Virus record (IMG/VR): IMGVR_UViG_3300032053_000585
Location: 1-22,284 of that record
Length of the DNA: 22,284 nucleotides
Strand: one strand, 5' to 3'
From: a virus
Below the pieces are notes generated by a model. It saw only the letters and a program-made list of their open reading frames with translations. It was not told where the DNA came from and searched no databases. The translations under genes and the position numbers were made by a program. Positions 7,430 through 15,517 of this stretch are shown here, piece by piece. How positions within the stretch are numbered: position 1 is the stretch's first letter; the number at the start of each line of letters is the position of its first letter.

Positions 7430-10400
7430 ATGAGCCTCCTGCTTCTCTTCCACGGAGCAGGAAGTGGCGCCAGCACGCAGACGGGCTCGACGACGCTCGA
7501 CGTCGTCATCAAGCGCACCCAGACGCCGACCTTCCTCGTTGCCGCCGTCTTCCGCACCACCTACTCCCCGACCTTCGTTGTCGCCGCGACGATCAAGCGC
7601 ACCCAGACCGGGACCTTTAGTGCCGGCGCGGTCCTCAAGAAGGCGATCTCGGGGTCGTTCACTGCAAACGCGGCCACGAAGCGCACCCAGACGGGGTCGT
7701 TCACTGCAAACGCGGTCCTGAAGATCACCGGTCTCAACAGCCTCACGGCCGCTGCCACGATCAGGCGGACCCAGACGGGGTCGTTCACTGCAAACGCGGC
7801 CACGAAGCGCACCCAGACGGGGTCGTTCACTGCAAACGCGGCCACGAAGCGCACCCAGACGGGTTCCTTCACGGCGAACGCGGTCCTGAAGATCACCGGT
7901 CTCAACAGCCTCACGGCCGCTGCCACGATCAGGCGCACGCAGGCAGGGTCGCTGACGGCGGACGCGACCCTCAAGTCAACCCGAGCTGGATCGTTCACCG
8001 CGAGCGCCGTGGTGCTGGGCCTCAACCAGCCAGGCTCGTTCACCGCGAACGCCGTCATCAAGCGAACCCAGACGGGCGCCTCCTCAGCGAACGCGGTCAT
8101 CAAGGACCCAGACCAGCCTGGGTCGCTCACGGCCGCTGCATGGGTCAAGGGAACCATCGCGAGCTCCTTCGCGGCGAACACCGTCGTCAAGGCGACCGGT
8201 AGTGGCTCCCTTACTGCCAACGCAACCCTGAAGGCGACTCGCAGCGGTTCCTTCACGGCGAACGCCGTCACCAAGCGCCTCGGCCAGTCGGGTTCCTTCA
8301 CGGCCTCCGCTCTCGTCAAGGCCACGGGGACGGGGACCTTCACGGCTGCGGCCATCGTCAAGGCGCCGATCTCGGGTTCCCTCACGGCCAACGCGGCCAT
8401 CGTGCGTTCGGTCGCCGGCTCCCTGACAGCATCTGCCGTTCTCAAGAAGACCGCCACCAGCTCCTTCGTCGCCGATGCCGCACTGAGGAAGACCGCCGCA
8501 GGCACGTTCACGGTGGGGGCCTGGATCCAGAAGACCAACGCCGGCAGCTTCACGGTGGCGGCGATCACCAAGCGGACCGCCGTTACCCTCGTCACCGCCG
8601 ACGCAGTCATCCGCTGGACGCCGCTGCGGGGCATCACCGCTGACGCGACCCTGAAGGCCACCAGGACGGCCGCAGCGACCGTCGACGCGGCTATCCGACG
8701 TCTGGGTCAGCCGGGGTCGTTCACGGCCTCTGCGTGGCTGCAGAAGACCGTCAGCGGGTCCTTCACCGTCAGCGCTGTTCTGAGGGCGAGCCGAGCCGGG
8801 GCCCTCACCGCCGACGCCGTTACGAAGGCCGTCTTTACCAAGACGACCACCGCAGACGCCATATTCAAGCGGACGAGCACGGGGGCTTTCACAAGCGACG
8901 CGGTCCTGCGCCGGACGCAGGCCGGCTCGTTCACCGCCGCCTCGTGGATCCAGAAGCCGGTTTCGGGCGCCTTCACGGCGTCTGCCGACATCAAGGCCGC
9001 AGTTTCGGGCTCGTTCACGGCCAACGCCCTGATCGGCGGAGCCGGGCATGGCGTCTATGGCATCGACGCCGTCATCAAGGCCACGAGCTCGACGAAGACC
9101 CTCACGGCCGACGCCGTTCTCCAGAGGACCTTCGCGGGCTCGTTCACCGCGAGCGCATGGCTCCAGCGAACCGTGCCGGCATCGTTCACGGCCAACGCCG
9201 TTCTGAAGGCAACGCGCTCCGGCCTCTTCACTGCCGACGCGATCACGAAGCGGACCCAGGTCGGCGCGTTCACCGCCAGCGCGATCACGAAGCGGACTCA
9301 GGCCAGTCTGCTCACCGCCGACGCGGTCCTCCTCCGGGCCAACGCCGGCACGTTCACGACCAACGCATGGCTCCAGAAGACGGTCCCTTCGCCCTTCACC
9401 GCGAACGCCGTCATCAGGGGTGGCGCGGCGTCGTCCTTCACCGCGAACGCCCTGTTCCTTCGGACGGGGTCCTCGATCTTCACGGTCTACGCGATCACCA
9501 AGCGGACCCAGGCGGGGTCGTTCACGGCGAGCGCCGTTCTCCTGCGGACCGCCGCCGGGTCGTTCGCGGTCAACGCGCTGACCCGGAGGGCCCAGACCGG
9601 CGCCTTCACTGCCGACGCCGTCGTCAAGGGGGCTCGCTCCGGCTCCCTCACCGCCGACGCCGTTATCCGCAGGGCCCAGACGGGGTCCTTCACCGCCGAC
9701 GCCGACATCCTGAGGGCGGTCGCAGGTAGCCTCACGGCCAACGCGATCATCAGGCGGGTCGCAACAGGCTCGTTCACCCTCGACGCAGCCGTGAGGCGGA
9801 CGAGCGCGTCGTCCTTCACTGTCGACGCCGTTCTCCGTCGGACCCAGGCGGGGCCGTTCACCGTCGCGGCGTGGATCCAGCTGACCACCGCGAGTTCGTT
9901 CACGGCCAACGCCGCCCTGAAGGCCACGCGGACGGGCTCGTTCACCCTCGACGCCAGCGTTCGAACCGGAACATCCGGGGCGTTCATCGCGTCGGCAATC
10001 CTGAAGTCCTTCCTCGCCGGCGCCTTCACGGCGAACGCGACCCTGGCCCGCAACAGCGGCACGAAGACCTTCACCGCCGACGCTTGGCTGCAGAAGACGG
10101 TCGCGTCCGCCCTGACGGCGAACGCAGTCCTGAGGGCGACGAGGGCCGGCGCGTTCACCGTCGACGCCGTCACGAGGCGGACTCAGGCGGGCTCGTTCAC
10201 CGCCAGCGCCGACATCCGCGCCGCGATCTCCTCCAGCTTCACGGTGGCTGCGGTCATCCGCTCCAGTGCGAGCTCGAGCTTCTCGGCGGCGGCGGTCATC
10301 CGATCCAGCCGGTCGAGCACGTTCACGGCCTCGGCCGTCATCAGGTCGGCGGCCTCCTCGAGCCTCCACGCGGACGCCGTCATCCTCCGTCCGGTCCAGA

Positions 10401-11833
10401 GCTCCTTCAAGTCCGATGCGGTTCTTCGTAAGGCCATCGCGTCCTCCTTCACGGGGGATGCGGTTGTCAGGGCGACCCGGGCTGCGTCGTTCCCGGCGAG
10501 CGCGGTCATCCTCAAGGCCGCTGCTGGTGCCCTGACGGCCAGCGCCATCGTACGGGCTATCGGGATCGGCTCCTTCACGGCGAACGCGGCCCTGAAGGCC
10601 ACGCTGGCATCCAGCTTCACGGCCGGCGCGTGGGTCGCAGGGTCGGGCGTCGGCGCCATCACGGCCGATGCCGTCATCAAGAGGACGGTGTCGGCGGCCC
10701 TGACGGCCGACGCCGTGAAGAAGGCCACGACCGCCGGCAGTTTCACCGCCTCTGCGCTCGTCATGCGGACCGCAGCCGGGGCGTTCGTGTCCGACGCCGT
10801 CCTCGCCAAGACACGGTCCGCCTCGCTCGCGGTGGATGCGGTCGTCAGGCGTACCGCAGTCGGGGGCATCAGTGCGGATGCCACGGTTCGACGGACCTCT
10901 TCGGCCACTCTGACAACCAACGCCATCGTACGGGCTGCGGTCGTCGGTTCGTTCAGCGCGGCTGCGTGGATCATCAACCCGACCGGCCACGTCGGGTCGA
11001 TCACGGCGGACGCCGTGATCTATCGTTCGGCGGCGTTTGGTATAACGGCCAACGCGGTTCTGAAGGTAAGTACAACCCGCTCCCTCACCGCCGGAGCGTG
11101 GGTAGCCGGTTCCGGGGTCGGCGCAATCAGCGCAGACGCTATTGTGCGGCGCACTGCGTCTGGTACGATGCGGGCAGACGCCGTTCTTCGGTCGAGCTCG
11201 GTCAGCTCCTTCACCGCGAACGCTGTCGCGAAGAGAACAGCTCAGGCCGCCCTGGCAGTCACTGCGGTCATCAGGGCCACCCGAACGGGCGGGTTGACCA
11301 CCAACGCTGTTCTCCTGACCCCTGCAACAGGTTCCTTCACCGCCGCCGCCTTCATCGTGATCGGCGGAGCGGCGGGGTCCTTCACCTCCGACGCCACCGT
11401 CCTTGCGGCGCGGACGGGCAACTTCAAGCTCGATGCGATCCGGTCCGCCTCCCTTGCCGGAACGCTGACGGTCGATGCCAATATCCGGGGTTCGACGGCT
11501 GGCGCGTTCACGCTCGATGCCTCCATCGTGGGGCTGTCGAGGGGAACCTTCACCCTCGACGCGCAGATCACCGGCCCTGGATACGGCATCTTCACCATCG
11601 ATGCCTCGATCAGCCAGCGCATCGTGCAGGAGATCGAGGGCACCAACAGCGCGGCCACCTGGGCTGCCAACTGGTCAGCCCGGACGTACGAGGCCACCAA
11701 CAGCGCGGCGACCTACGCCTCGGCTGACTCGGCCGCGACCTACGGCTTCATGTGGTTCTGGACCCGCCGGTCCCTCTTCACCGTGAACGCGGCTCTCTGC
11801 GGCGGCTTCACCCTCAACGCGGAGATCGTATGA
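7430..11833 (+). CDS. Giant tandem-repeat protein, ~98 copies of a 14-residue repeat; putative fibre
   Basis: A 1467-residue product. Residues 1-18 are a short leader (LLLLF then Gly/Ala/Ser), too short and lacking charge for a clear signal peptide. Residues 19-1399 parse as 98 consecutive units with consensus G-S-F-T-A-[DN]-A-V-[IL]-K-[RK]-T-x-[AST]; only eight units carry one or two extra residues, and the lengths sum exactly. Then come an Ala/Asn/Ser linker with three SAAT[WY] copies, an FMWFW patch, and two partial repeats at the C-terminus. Alternating inward residues (F3, A5, A7, [IL]9) suggest one beta-strand and turn per unit, as in a beta-solenoid or fibrous stalk. No cysteine pattern or enzyme motif appears. 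It is flanked by the propeller protein and a baseplate-like gene, so a tail fibre, stalk or surface adhesin is likely. Ser/Thr in every unit could serve as O-glycosylation sites; that is inference. Confidence 0.85.
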   Translation: MSLLLLFHGAGSGASTQTGSTTLDVVIKRTQTPTFLVAAVFRTTYSPTFVVAATIKRTQTGTFSAGAVLKKAISGSFTANAATKRTQTGSFTANAVLKITGLNSLTAAATIRRTQTGSFTANAATKRTQTGSFTANAATKRTQTGSFTANAVLKITGLNSLTAAATIRRTQAGSLTADATLKSTRAGSFTASAVVLGLNQPGSFTANAVIKRTQTGASSANAVIKDPDQPGSLTAAAWVKGTIASSFAANTVVKATGSGSLTANATLKATRSGSFTANAVTKRLGQSGSFTASALVKATGTGTFTAAAIVKAPISGSLTANAAIVRSVAGSLTASAVLKKTATSSFVADAALRKTAAGTFTVGAWIQKTNAGSFTVAAITKRTAVTLVTADAVIRWTPLRGITADATLKATRTAAATVDAAIRRLGQPGSFTASAWLQKTVSGSFTVSAVLRASRAGALTADAVTKAVFTKTTTADAIFKRTSTGAFTSDAVLRRTQAGSFTAASWIQKPVSGAFTASADIKAAVSGSFTANALIGGAGHGVYGIDAVIKATSSTKTLTADAVLQRTFAGSFTASAWLQRTVPASFTANAVLKATRSGLFTADAITKRTQVGAFTASAITKRTQASLLTADAVLLRANAGTFTTNAWLQKTVPSPFTANAVIRGGAASSFTANALFLRTGSSIFTVYAITKRTQAGSFTASAVLLRTAAGSFAVNALTRRAQTGAFTADAVVKGARSGSLTADAVIRRAQTGSFTADADILRAVAGSLTANAIIRRVATGSFTLDAAVRRTSASSFTVDAVLRRTQAGPFTVAAWIQLTTASSFTANAALKATRTGSFTLDASVRTGTSGAFIASAILKSFLAGAFTANATLARNSGTKTFTADAWLQKTVASALTANAVLRATRAGAFTVDAVTRRTQAGSFTASADIRAAISSSFTVAAVIRSSASSSFSAAAVIRSSRSSTFTASAVIRSAASSSLHADAVILRPVQSSFKSDAVLRKAIASSFTGDAVVRATRAASFPASAVILKAAAGALTASAIVRAIGIGSFTANAALKATLASSFTAGAWVAGSGVGAITADAVIKRTVSAALTADAVKKATTAGSFTASALVMRTAAGAFVSDAVLAKTRSASLAVDAVVRRTAVGGISADATVRRTSSATLTTNAIVRAAVVGSFSAAAWIINPTGHVGSITADAVIYRSAAFGITANAVLKVSTTRSLTAGAWVAGSGVGAISADAIVRRTASGTMRADAVLRSSSVSSFTANAVAKRTAQAALAVTAVIRATRTGGLTTNAVLLTPATGSFTAAAFIVIGGAAGSFTSDATVLAARTGNFKLDAIRSASLAGTLTVDANIRGSTAGAFTLDASIVGLSRGTFTLDAQITGPGYGIFTIDASISQRIVQEIEGTNSAATWAANWSARTYEATNSAATYASADSAATYGFMWFWTRRSLFTVNAALCGGFTLNAEIV
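7484..11626 (+). repeat. Coding tandem repeat array, 42-bp unit (~98 copies)
   Basis: The DNA repeat has a 42-bp period that is a multiple of three, so frame is preserved. Most units have diverged at the DNA level while keeping the protein consensus, which points to an old array under selection for the protein. The 5' part (7651-7935) is much more uniform. Units with an A-W-[LI]-Q-[KR] centre recur every five units for part of the array (starts near 8501, 8714, 8924, 9137, 9347 and again 9851, 10064), a superimposed period of about 210 bp. Confidence 0.9.
7651..7935 (+). repeat. Recent in-frame duplication inside the repeat array (168-bp offset)
   Basis: The 117 bases at 7651-7767 recur at 7819-7935, shifted by 168 bases, exactly four 42-bp units. 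The copies differ only in a short stretch around the GSFTANA codons (TCGTTCACTGCAAAC versus TCCTTCACGGCGAAC). This near identity contrasts with the strong divergence elsewhere in the array and shows that units are still gained by unequal recombination or slippage. Confidence 0.85.
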
Positions 11834-12150
11834 GTTTGACCTTCGTCCAGGGCGACACCGCCCCGGACATCACCGCGATCATCCACGAAGAAGACGACCC
11901 CACGTCGATCATCGACCTCAGTCTGGCGTCCGGGGTCCGCTTCCAGATGCGGAAGGCGGAGGACCACCGCTACACCGTCAACGCCGCCGCCACGATCCTC
12001 GACGCACCGGCGGGCAAGGTGAGCTACTCGTGGGGCCCCAACGACCTGTCGGTCACGGGGACCTTCAACGTGCAGTGGGAAGTCACCTACGCGGGCGGTC
12101 GCGTGCAGACCACGAGCCCCGAGGTCCAGGTCACGGTTCGTCGGCAGTAG
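11830..12150 (+). CDS. BppU-like baseplate upper protein N-terminal domain
   Basis: A 106-residue product; the ATG at 11830 overlaps the stop of the giant gene (ATGA), and the longer upstream frame lies inside that gene. It opens with FVQGDTAPDI, continues with IIDLSLASGVRFQMRK, then a strand pair ending GKVSYSWGPNDLSVTGTF, and closes with WEVTYAGGR and TSPEVQVTV. This series matches the N-terminal domain of phage baseplate upper proteins (BppU_N family) seen in many siphophages, where it anchors receptor-binding parts to the baseplate. The whole protein is just this domain. It may connect the giant fibre or the propeller protein to the tail. Family assignment is by recognition of the pattern. 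Confidence 0.7.
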   Translation: MSLTFVQGDTAPDITAIIHEEDDPTSIIDLSLASGVRFQMRKAEDHRYTVNAAATILDAPAGKVSYSWGPNDLSVTGTFNVQWEVTYAGGRVQTTSPEVQVTVRRQ

Positions 12151-12153
12151 GAC

Positions 12154-12759
12154 CTAGAGGACGCGCCGCCAGCTCAGGCGGCGGACGATCCGGCTTACCA
12201 TCGCTGCGGTCAGGTCGAAGGATCGACTGATCGAGGCATACGACTCACCGCCTTCGGCACGACGGCGGATATCGAGAACGATCTCGGAGTTCAGTTTCCA
12301 GCCAGCACCGCCGGAATGACGGTATTCCCCGAAGCCGCCGCGTTGACGACCCTTGGCAACCATGTCGAGGGCGTTGACGGATTGGCTACCGACCATCAAG
12401 TGGTCGGGGTTCACGCAGGGCGGGTTGTCGCAACGGTGAAGGACATTCATCCCCGTCGGGATCTGGCCTCGGTAGAAGTCCCAAGCCAGACGGTGGGCCA
12501 TCTCGATCCTTCCGGGGTTACCAGTCCTCAACTGGCCGTAGCCATGGGTGTTGGTAGCTCCAGTCCACAGCCAGCAATCACCACTCTTATCGACTCGCTC
12601 CTCCCAGCGATCTCGCTTGGGCCGGACGAGATGAGGAGGTTCTCGATACGCATGGATCACCTTGTCGGGATCACCAGTTCGCTTCCACCTCGTGTAGTGC
12701 TTCTGGCACCAGCCGCGACAGATGGCCTTGGTGGGACAGTCGCTGATCGCGCACTTCAT
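12154..12759 (-). CDS. Free-standing HNH endonuclease (HNH_3-type) with C-terminal helix-turn-helix
   Basis: A 201-residue protein on the strand opposite all neighbours. Residues 3-21 have a zinc-ribbon-like C-x4-C-x5-C-x3-C-x2-H pattern. About 62-90 carry CWLWTGATNTHGYGQLR and AHRLAW, the signature of the HNH_3 group, and about 108-120 hold HRCDNPPCVNPDHL, with the His/Asn/His metal-site residues. Residues 156-195 look like a helix-turn-helix (SYASISRSFDLTAAMVSR). Such proteins cut DNA at specific sites and spread as homing elements between phage genes. The frame is open to an ATG at 12789, but I prefer 12759 because it gives the usual N-terminus and sits 7 bases after a TACAAT box, consistent with a leaderless transcript. 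It separates the baseplate gene from a glycosyltransferase. Confidence 0.85.
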   Translation of the reverse strand: MKCAISDCPTKAICRGWCQKHYTRWKRTGDPDKVIHAYREPPHLVRPKRDRWEERVDKSGDCWLWTGATNTHGYGQLRTGNPGRIEMAHRLAWDFYRGQIPTGMNVLHRCDNPPCVNPDHLMVGSQSVNALDMVAKGRQRGGFGEYRHSGGAGWKLNSEIVLDIRRRAEGGESYASISRSFDLTAAMVSRIVRRLSWRRVL

Positions 12760-12766
12760 GCAAGAG

Positions 12767-12772
12767 ATTGTA
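12767..12772 (-). promoter_or_regulatory. Candidate -10 box for the HNH gene (leaderless start)
   Basis: On the minus strand TACAAT is followed by seven bases and then the ATG at 12759, placing the expected transcription start on the A of the start codon. Actinobacterial hosts commonly use TAnnnT -10 boxes and leaderless mRNAs. No good -35 is seen about 17 bases upstream, and no Shine-Dalgarno precedes either candidate start. The sequence is visible; promoter activity is inferred. Confidence 0.4.
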
Positions 12773-12791
12773 CCACTCACGGTAACCATCG

Positions 12792-14066
12792 ATGAGTCGC
12801 GTACTATGGTTTTCAGATGCCGGCGCCACGACGGGCTTTGCCCGCGTCACGCACAGCATCGGCGAACGTCTGGTCGAAGACTTCGGCCACGACATCCACG
12901 TCTTGGCGACGAACTTCCGGGGGGACTCCTGGCCGTGCGAGCGCCCCGGGCACTCCCACGTCACGCCACTCCGCCTGTACCGCCCGGACACCATCGTGGC
13001 CGGCGACATCTACGGCCGGGCGCGGATCATCGAGATGCTTGCCAAGGTCGAGCCCGACGTGGTGGTCTTCCTCCAGGACCCCCAGGTCGTCCTCAACACA
13101 CTGTTCGCCAACATGAAGGACCCAGATCGGATCCTGCTCCAGTACCGACCGATGCTGGCATACGTCCCGAGCGACGGGACCAACCTCCCTCCAACATGGA
13201 CGACGGTCCTGCCCAAGGTCACCAACGTGGTCGCGATGAGCGAGTGGGGGCAGGGTCAGTATCAGCCCAGCAACCTCGTCTACCACGGCATCGACGCCGA
13301 GGTCTTCTGGCCCATCAGCGAGAAGCCGAAGACCACCAGCACCGGCATCGTGTGCAAGACGAAGAACGACTGCAAGCGGGCCTTCGGGCTCGACCCCGAC
13401 AAGTTCCTCGTGGGCCGCGTGGACACCAACAGCGGACGCAAGGATTACCCGGCGCTGATCAAGGCCCTCTGGCCGCTGATGGAGAAGTACTCCGACATCG
13501 AGGCCTGGTTCCACTGCGAGGACGAGGCGGCCAACGTCGGCGTCCGCATGCAGGACATGCTCCTGCGGAACGTAGCCAACGTGAAGCCGGATCGGTTCCA
13601 CTTCCCGGGCCTGCACACCAGCTTCGAGGGCTGGTCGGTCGAGGACATGAACGTCCTCTACTCCGCCTTCGACGTGTTCGTTTCAACGAGCCGGGGCGAG
13701 GGCTTCGGGCTCACGCTGGCAGAGGCCGCTGCGGCGGGCTGCCCGATCATCGCGCAGAACGTGTCCGCCATCCCTGAGGTGGTCGGACCCGGCGGGATCC
13801 TGGTGGAGCCCTCGGGCTACATGGTCACGCCGCCATCGGGCCAGGACAACTGGCTCCCCGACATCGCGGCCTTCACGGAAGCCATCGAGCGGATGTACCA
13901 CTCGAGGGGCCTTCGGAGAGATCTAGGCGAAGCGGCCGTCAAGCACGTCCGCGAGAAGTTCTCCTGGGACACCGCCGCCCAGCTATTCGATGAGTACATC
14001 ACGGCCCTCGAGCACTTCGAGCCAGCCGTGTCGAGTACTGAAGCATCGCCGGAGGCCGCCCCGTGA
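12792..14066 (+). CDS. Glycosyltransferase family 4 (GT-B fold)
   Basis: A 424-residue soluble protein. It starts with a Rossmann-type strand and glycine turn (VLWFSDAGATTGFARVT) typical of GT-B enzymes. The C-terminal half holds FVSTSRGEGFGLTLAEAAAAG with the E-x7-E pair Glu303 and Glu311, the donor-binding signature of GT4, followed by CPIIA and VSAIPEV. A conserved-looking NSGRKDYP (around 214-221) marks the inter-domain region where GT4 proteins often have G-R/K residues for the phosphate. It would transfer an activated sugar in the cytoplasm. It overlaps the protease gene by ATGA-type coupling at 14063-14066, so it is co-translated with the head genes. Acceptor unknown; a virion protein is the likely target given the context. 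Confidence 0.85.
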   Translation: MSRVLWFSDAGATTGFARVTHSIGERLVEDFGHDIHVLATNFRGDSWPCERPGHSHVTPLRLYRPDTIVAGDIYGRARIIEMLAKVEPDVVVFLQDPQVVLNTLFANMKDPDRILLQYRPMLAYVPSDGTNLPPTWTTVLPKVTNVVAMSEWGQGQYQPSNLVYHGIDAEVFWPISEKPKTTSTGIVCKTKNDCKRAFGLDPDKFLVGRVDTNSGRKDYPALIKALWPLMEKYSDIEAWFHCEDEAANVGVRMQDMLLRNVANVKPDRFHFPGLHTSFEGWSVEDMNVLYSAFDVFVSTSRGEGFGLTLAEAAAAGCPIIAQNVSAIPEVVGPGGILVEPSGYMVTPPSGQDNWLPDIAAFTEAIERMYHSRGLRRDLGEAAVKHVREKFSWDTAAQLFDEYITALEHFEPAVSSTEASPEAAP

Positions 14067-15517
14067 ATACGTTCAAGATCTTCGTCCCGCTACTCAAGGC
14101 ATCACGTTCCGACGACGGGAAGCTGCGCTTCCATGGCATCGCCAGCTCGTCCGTCAAGGACCGCCATGGGGATGTGATCACAAGGACGGCGCTCTCCGAG
14201 ATGGAGCGCAGCGCCTCCGAGAACATGACCATCTTCCTCAACCACGAGTACAAGGTCCCCGAGGACGTGGCCGGGTCGGTCGAGCGCGCCTTCCTGCGCT
14301 CCCACCCCACGGACCCCGACATCCAGGACCTGTCGTTCGACATCGTGGTCAACCAGAGCAACCCCCGCGCCGTCAGCGCGTGGGAGGCCATCGACAACGG
14401 CACCAAGCTCGGCCTGTCCATCGGCGCCCGCATCCCAGACGGCGGAGCGACCCGGGACAAGCAGAGCGGCCGCTACGTCATCGACCACATCGACCTGCTC
14501 GAGACCTCCATCGTCGGCGTGCCGGCGAACCCCAGGAGCTGGGTCGAGTACGCCGTGAAGAGCCTCAACGTCTCGTGGGCCGACGAGGGCCTCGAGAAGA
14601 CCGGCGACGTGGTCGTCCGCTCCGATGGCGAGGTCGGCATCGTGGTCGAGGAGCCCGAGGACGTGGAGGATCTTGTCGCGGCGGTGGCCGTCGAGGCGGG
14701 AACGGGCGAGATCATGGAGGGCCTCGAGGTCCTCGAGGGCCAGACGGCGGAGCTCGTCGTTCACGAAGACGGCACGAGCGAGGCCTACATCGTGGAGGGC
14801 GTCGATGGCGAAGACGTGGAGCTGGCGAAGGCGAAGAAGCCAGCTGGACACACCCATCCCCACGCCCACGAGCACGACCATGCCCACGAGCACTGGAACG
14901 GCATCGTCCATAGCCACGAGCACAACCACACCCACGCCCACGAACACGATGACGGCCACGAGCACATCGATGACCGCCAGGGATCCGAGCACGATCACTC
15001 CCACATGAACGCCTATGGCGAGGACCACGCCCACGACGAGGATGGCGCCCGCAAGGACGACCAGCCGACCGTCGACGACCTCGCGGAGCACCTGGAGGCC
15101 TTCGAGGCCTCCCTCAACCCCACCCCCGATGACGGCGACGGTGCCGTATCGGCCCCGCAGGAAGCTCCCACGAGCGGCCCTGAGAACGGGGACGACTCCG
15201 CAGATACGACGACGGAGCTGGACCTCCAGCCAACCTTCGCCGCGTCGATGCGAGCCACCAACGAGATCCTCAAGTCGCTCACCCGCGAGCTGATCGACGC
15301 GAAGACCTCCCTGGCAATCGCTGAGCAGGAGCGTGACCAGGCCATGGAGCTGGCCCAGAAGGCCATCGGCGACACGGCCTCCCTGTTGGAACGCCTGTCT
15401 GCGACCCCCCTTGGGCGCAAGACGGTCGTGACCGAAGCGGCCTCGAACCTCGAGAGCCTCAAGTCGGTCTACGGCGAGGCGTTCATGGACCTCTTGAAGA
15501 AGGACAACACCAGATGA
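14063..15517 (+). CDS. Prohead protease fused to His-rich linker and scaffold-like domain
   Basis: A 484-residue protein. Residues 1-165 resemble HK97-type prohead (U35/S78) serine proteases: FHGIASSSVKDRHGDV near the start, IFLNHEY with the candidate catalytic His61, GLSIGA, and LLETSIVGVPANP with the candidate Ser149. Residues 165-260 are acidic, Val/Glu rich. Residues 262-324 contain 22 histidines in 63 residues, mostly alternating H-x-H. Residues about 345-484 are acidic then helical, with a heptad-like coiled coil (about 410-440), as in scaffold domains. The protease is expected to mature the procapsid and remove scaffold. Fusion of protease and scaffold is known in other phages, but the His-rich stretch is unusual and may bind metal. 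It overlaps the capsid gene by four bases. Confidence 0.8.
   Translation: MNTFKIFVPLLKASRSDDGKLRFHGIASSSVKDRHGDVITRTALSEMERSASENMTIFLNHEYKVPEDVAGSVERAFLRSHPTDPDIQDLSFDIVVNQSNPRAVSAWEAIDNGTKLGLSIGARIPDGGATRDKQSGRYVIDHIDLLETSIVGVPANPRSWVEYAVKSLNVSWADEGLEKTGDVVVRSDGEVGIVVEEPEDVEDLVAAVAVEAGTGEIMEGLEVLEGQTAELVVHEDGTSEAYIVEGVDGEDVELAKAKKPAGHTHPHAHEHDHAHEHWNGIVHSHEHNHTHAHEHDDGHEHIDDRQGSEHDHSHMNAYGEDHAHDEDGARKDDQPTVDDLAEHLEAFEASLNPTPDDGDGAVSAPQEAPTSGPENGDDSADTTTELDLQPTFAASMRATNEILKSLTRELIDAKTSLAIAEQERDQAMELAQKAIGDTASLLERLSATPLGRKTVVTEAASNLESLKSVYGEAFMDLLKKDNTR

Noticed and set aside
8084-10990. Very long minus-strand open frame (968 codons) and other long frames across 7561-11727 in both directions
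   Set aside because: They are shadows of the repeat gene: a 42-bp unit keeps the same frame in every copy, so a stop-free unit stays stop-free. Products are low-complexity and lack start signals.
7484-11626. CRISPR array
   Set aside because: Repeats are contiguous, coding, 42 bp and without unique spacers of constant length; no cas genes nearby.
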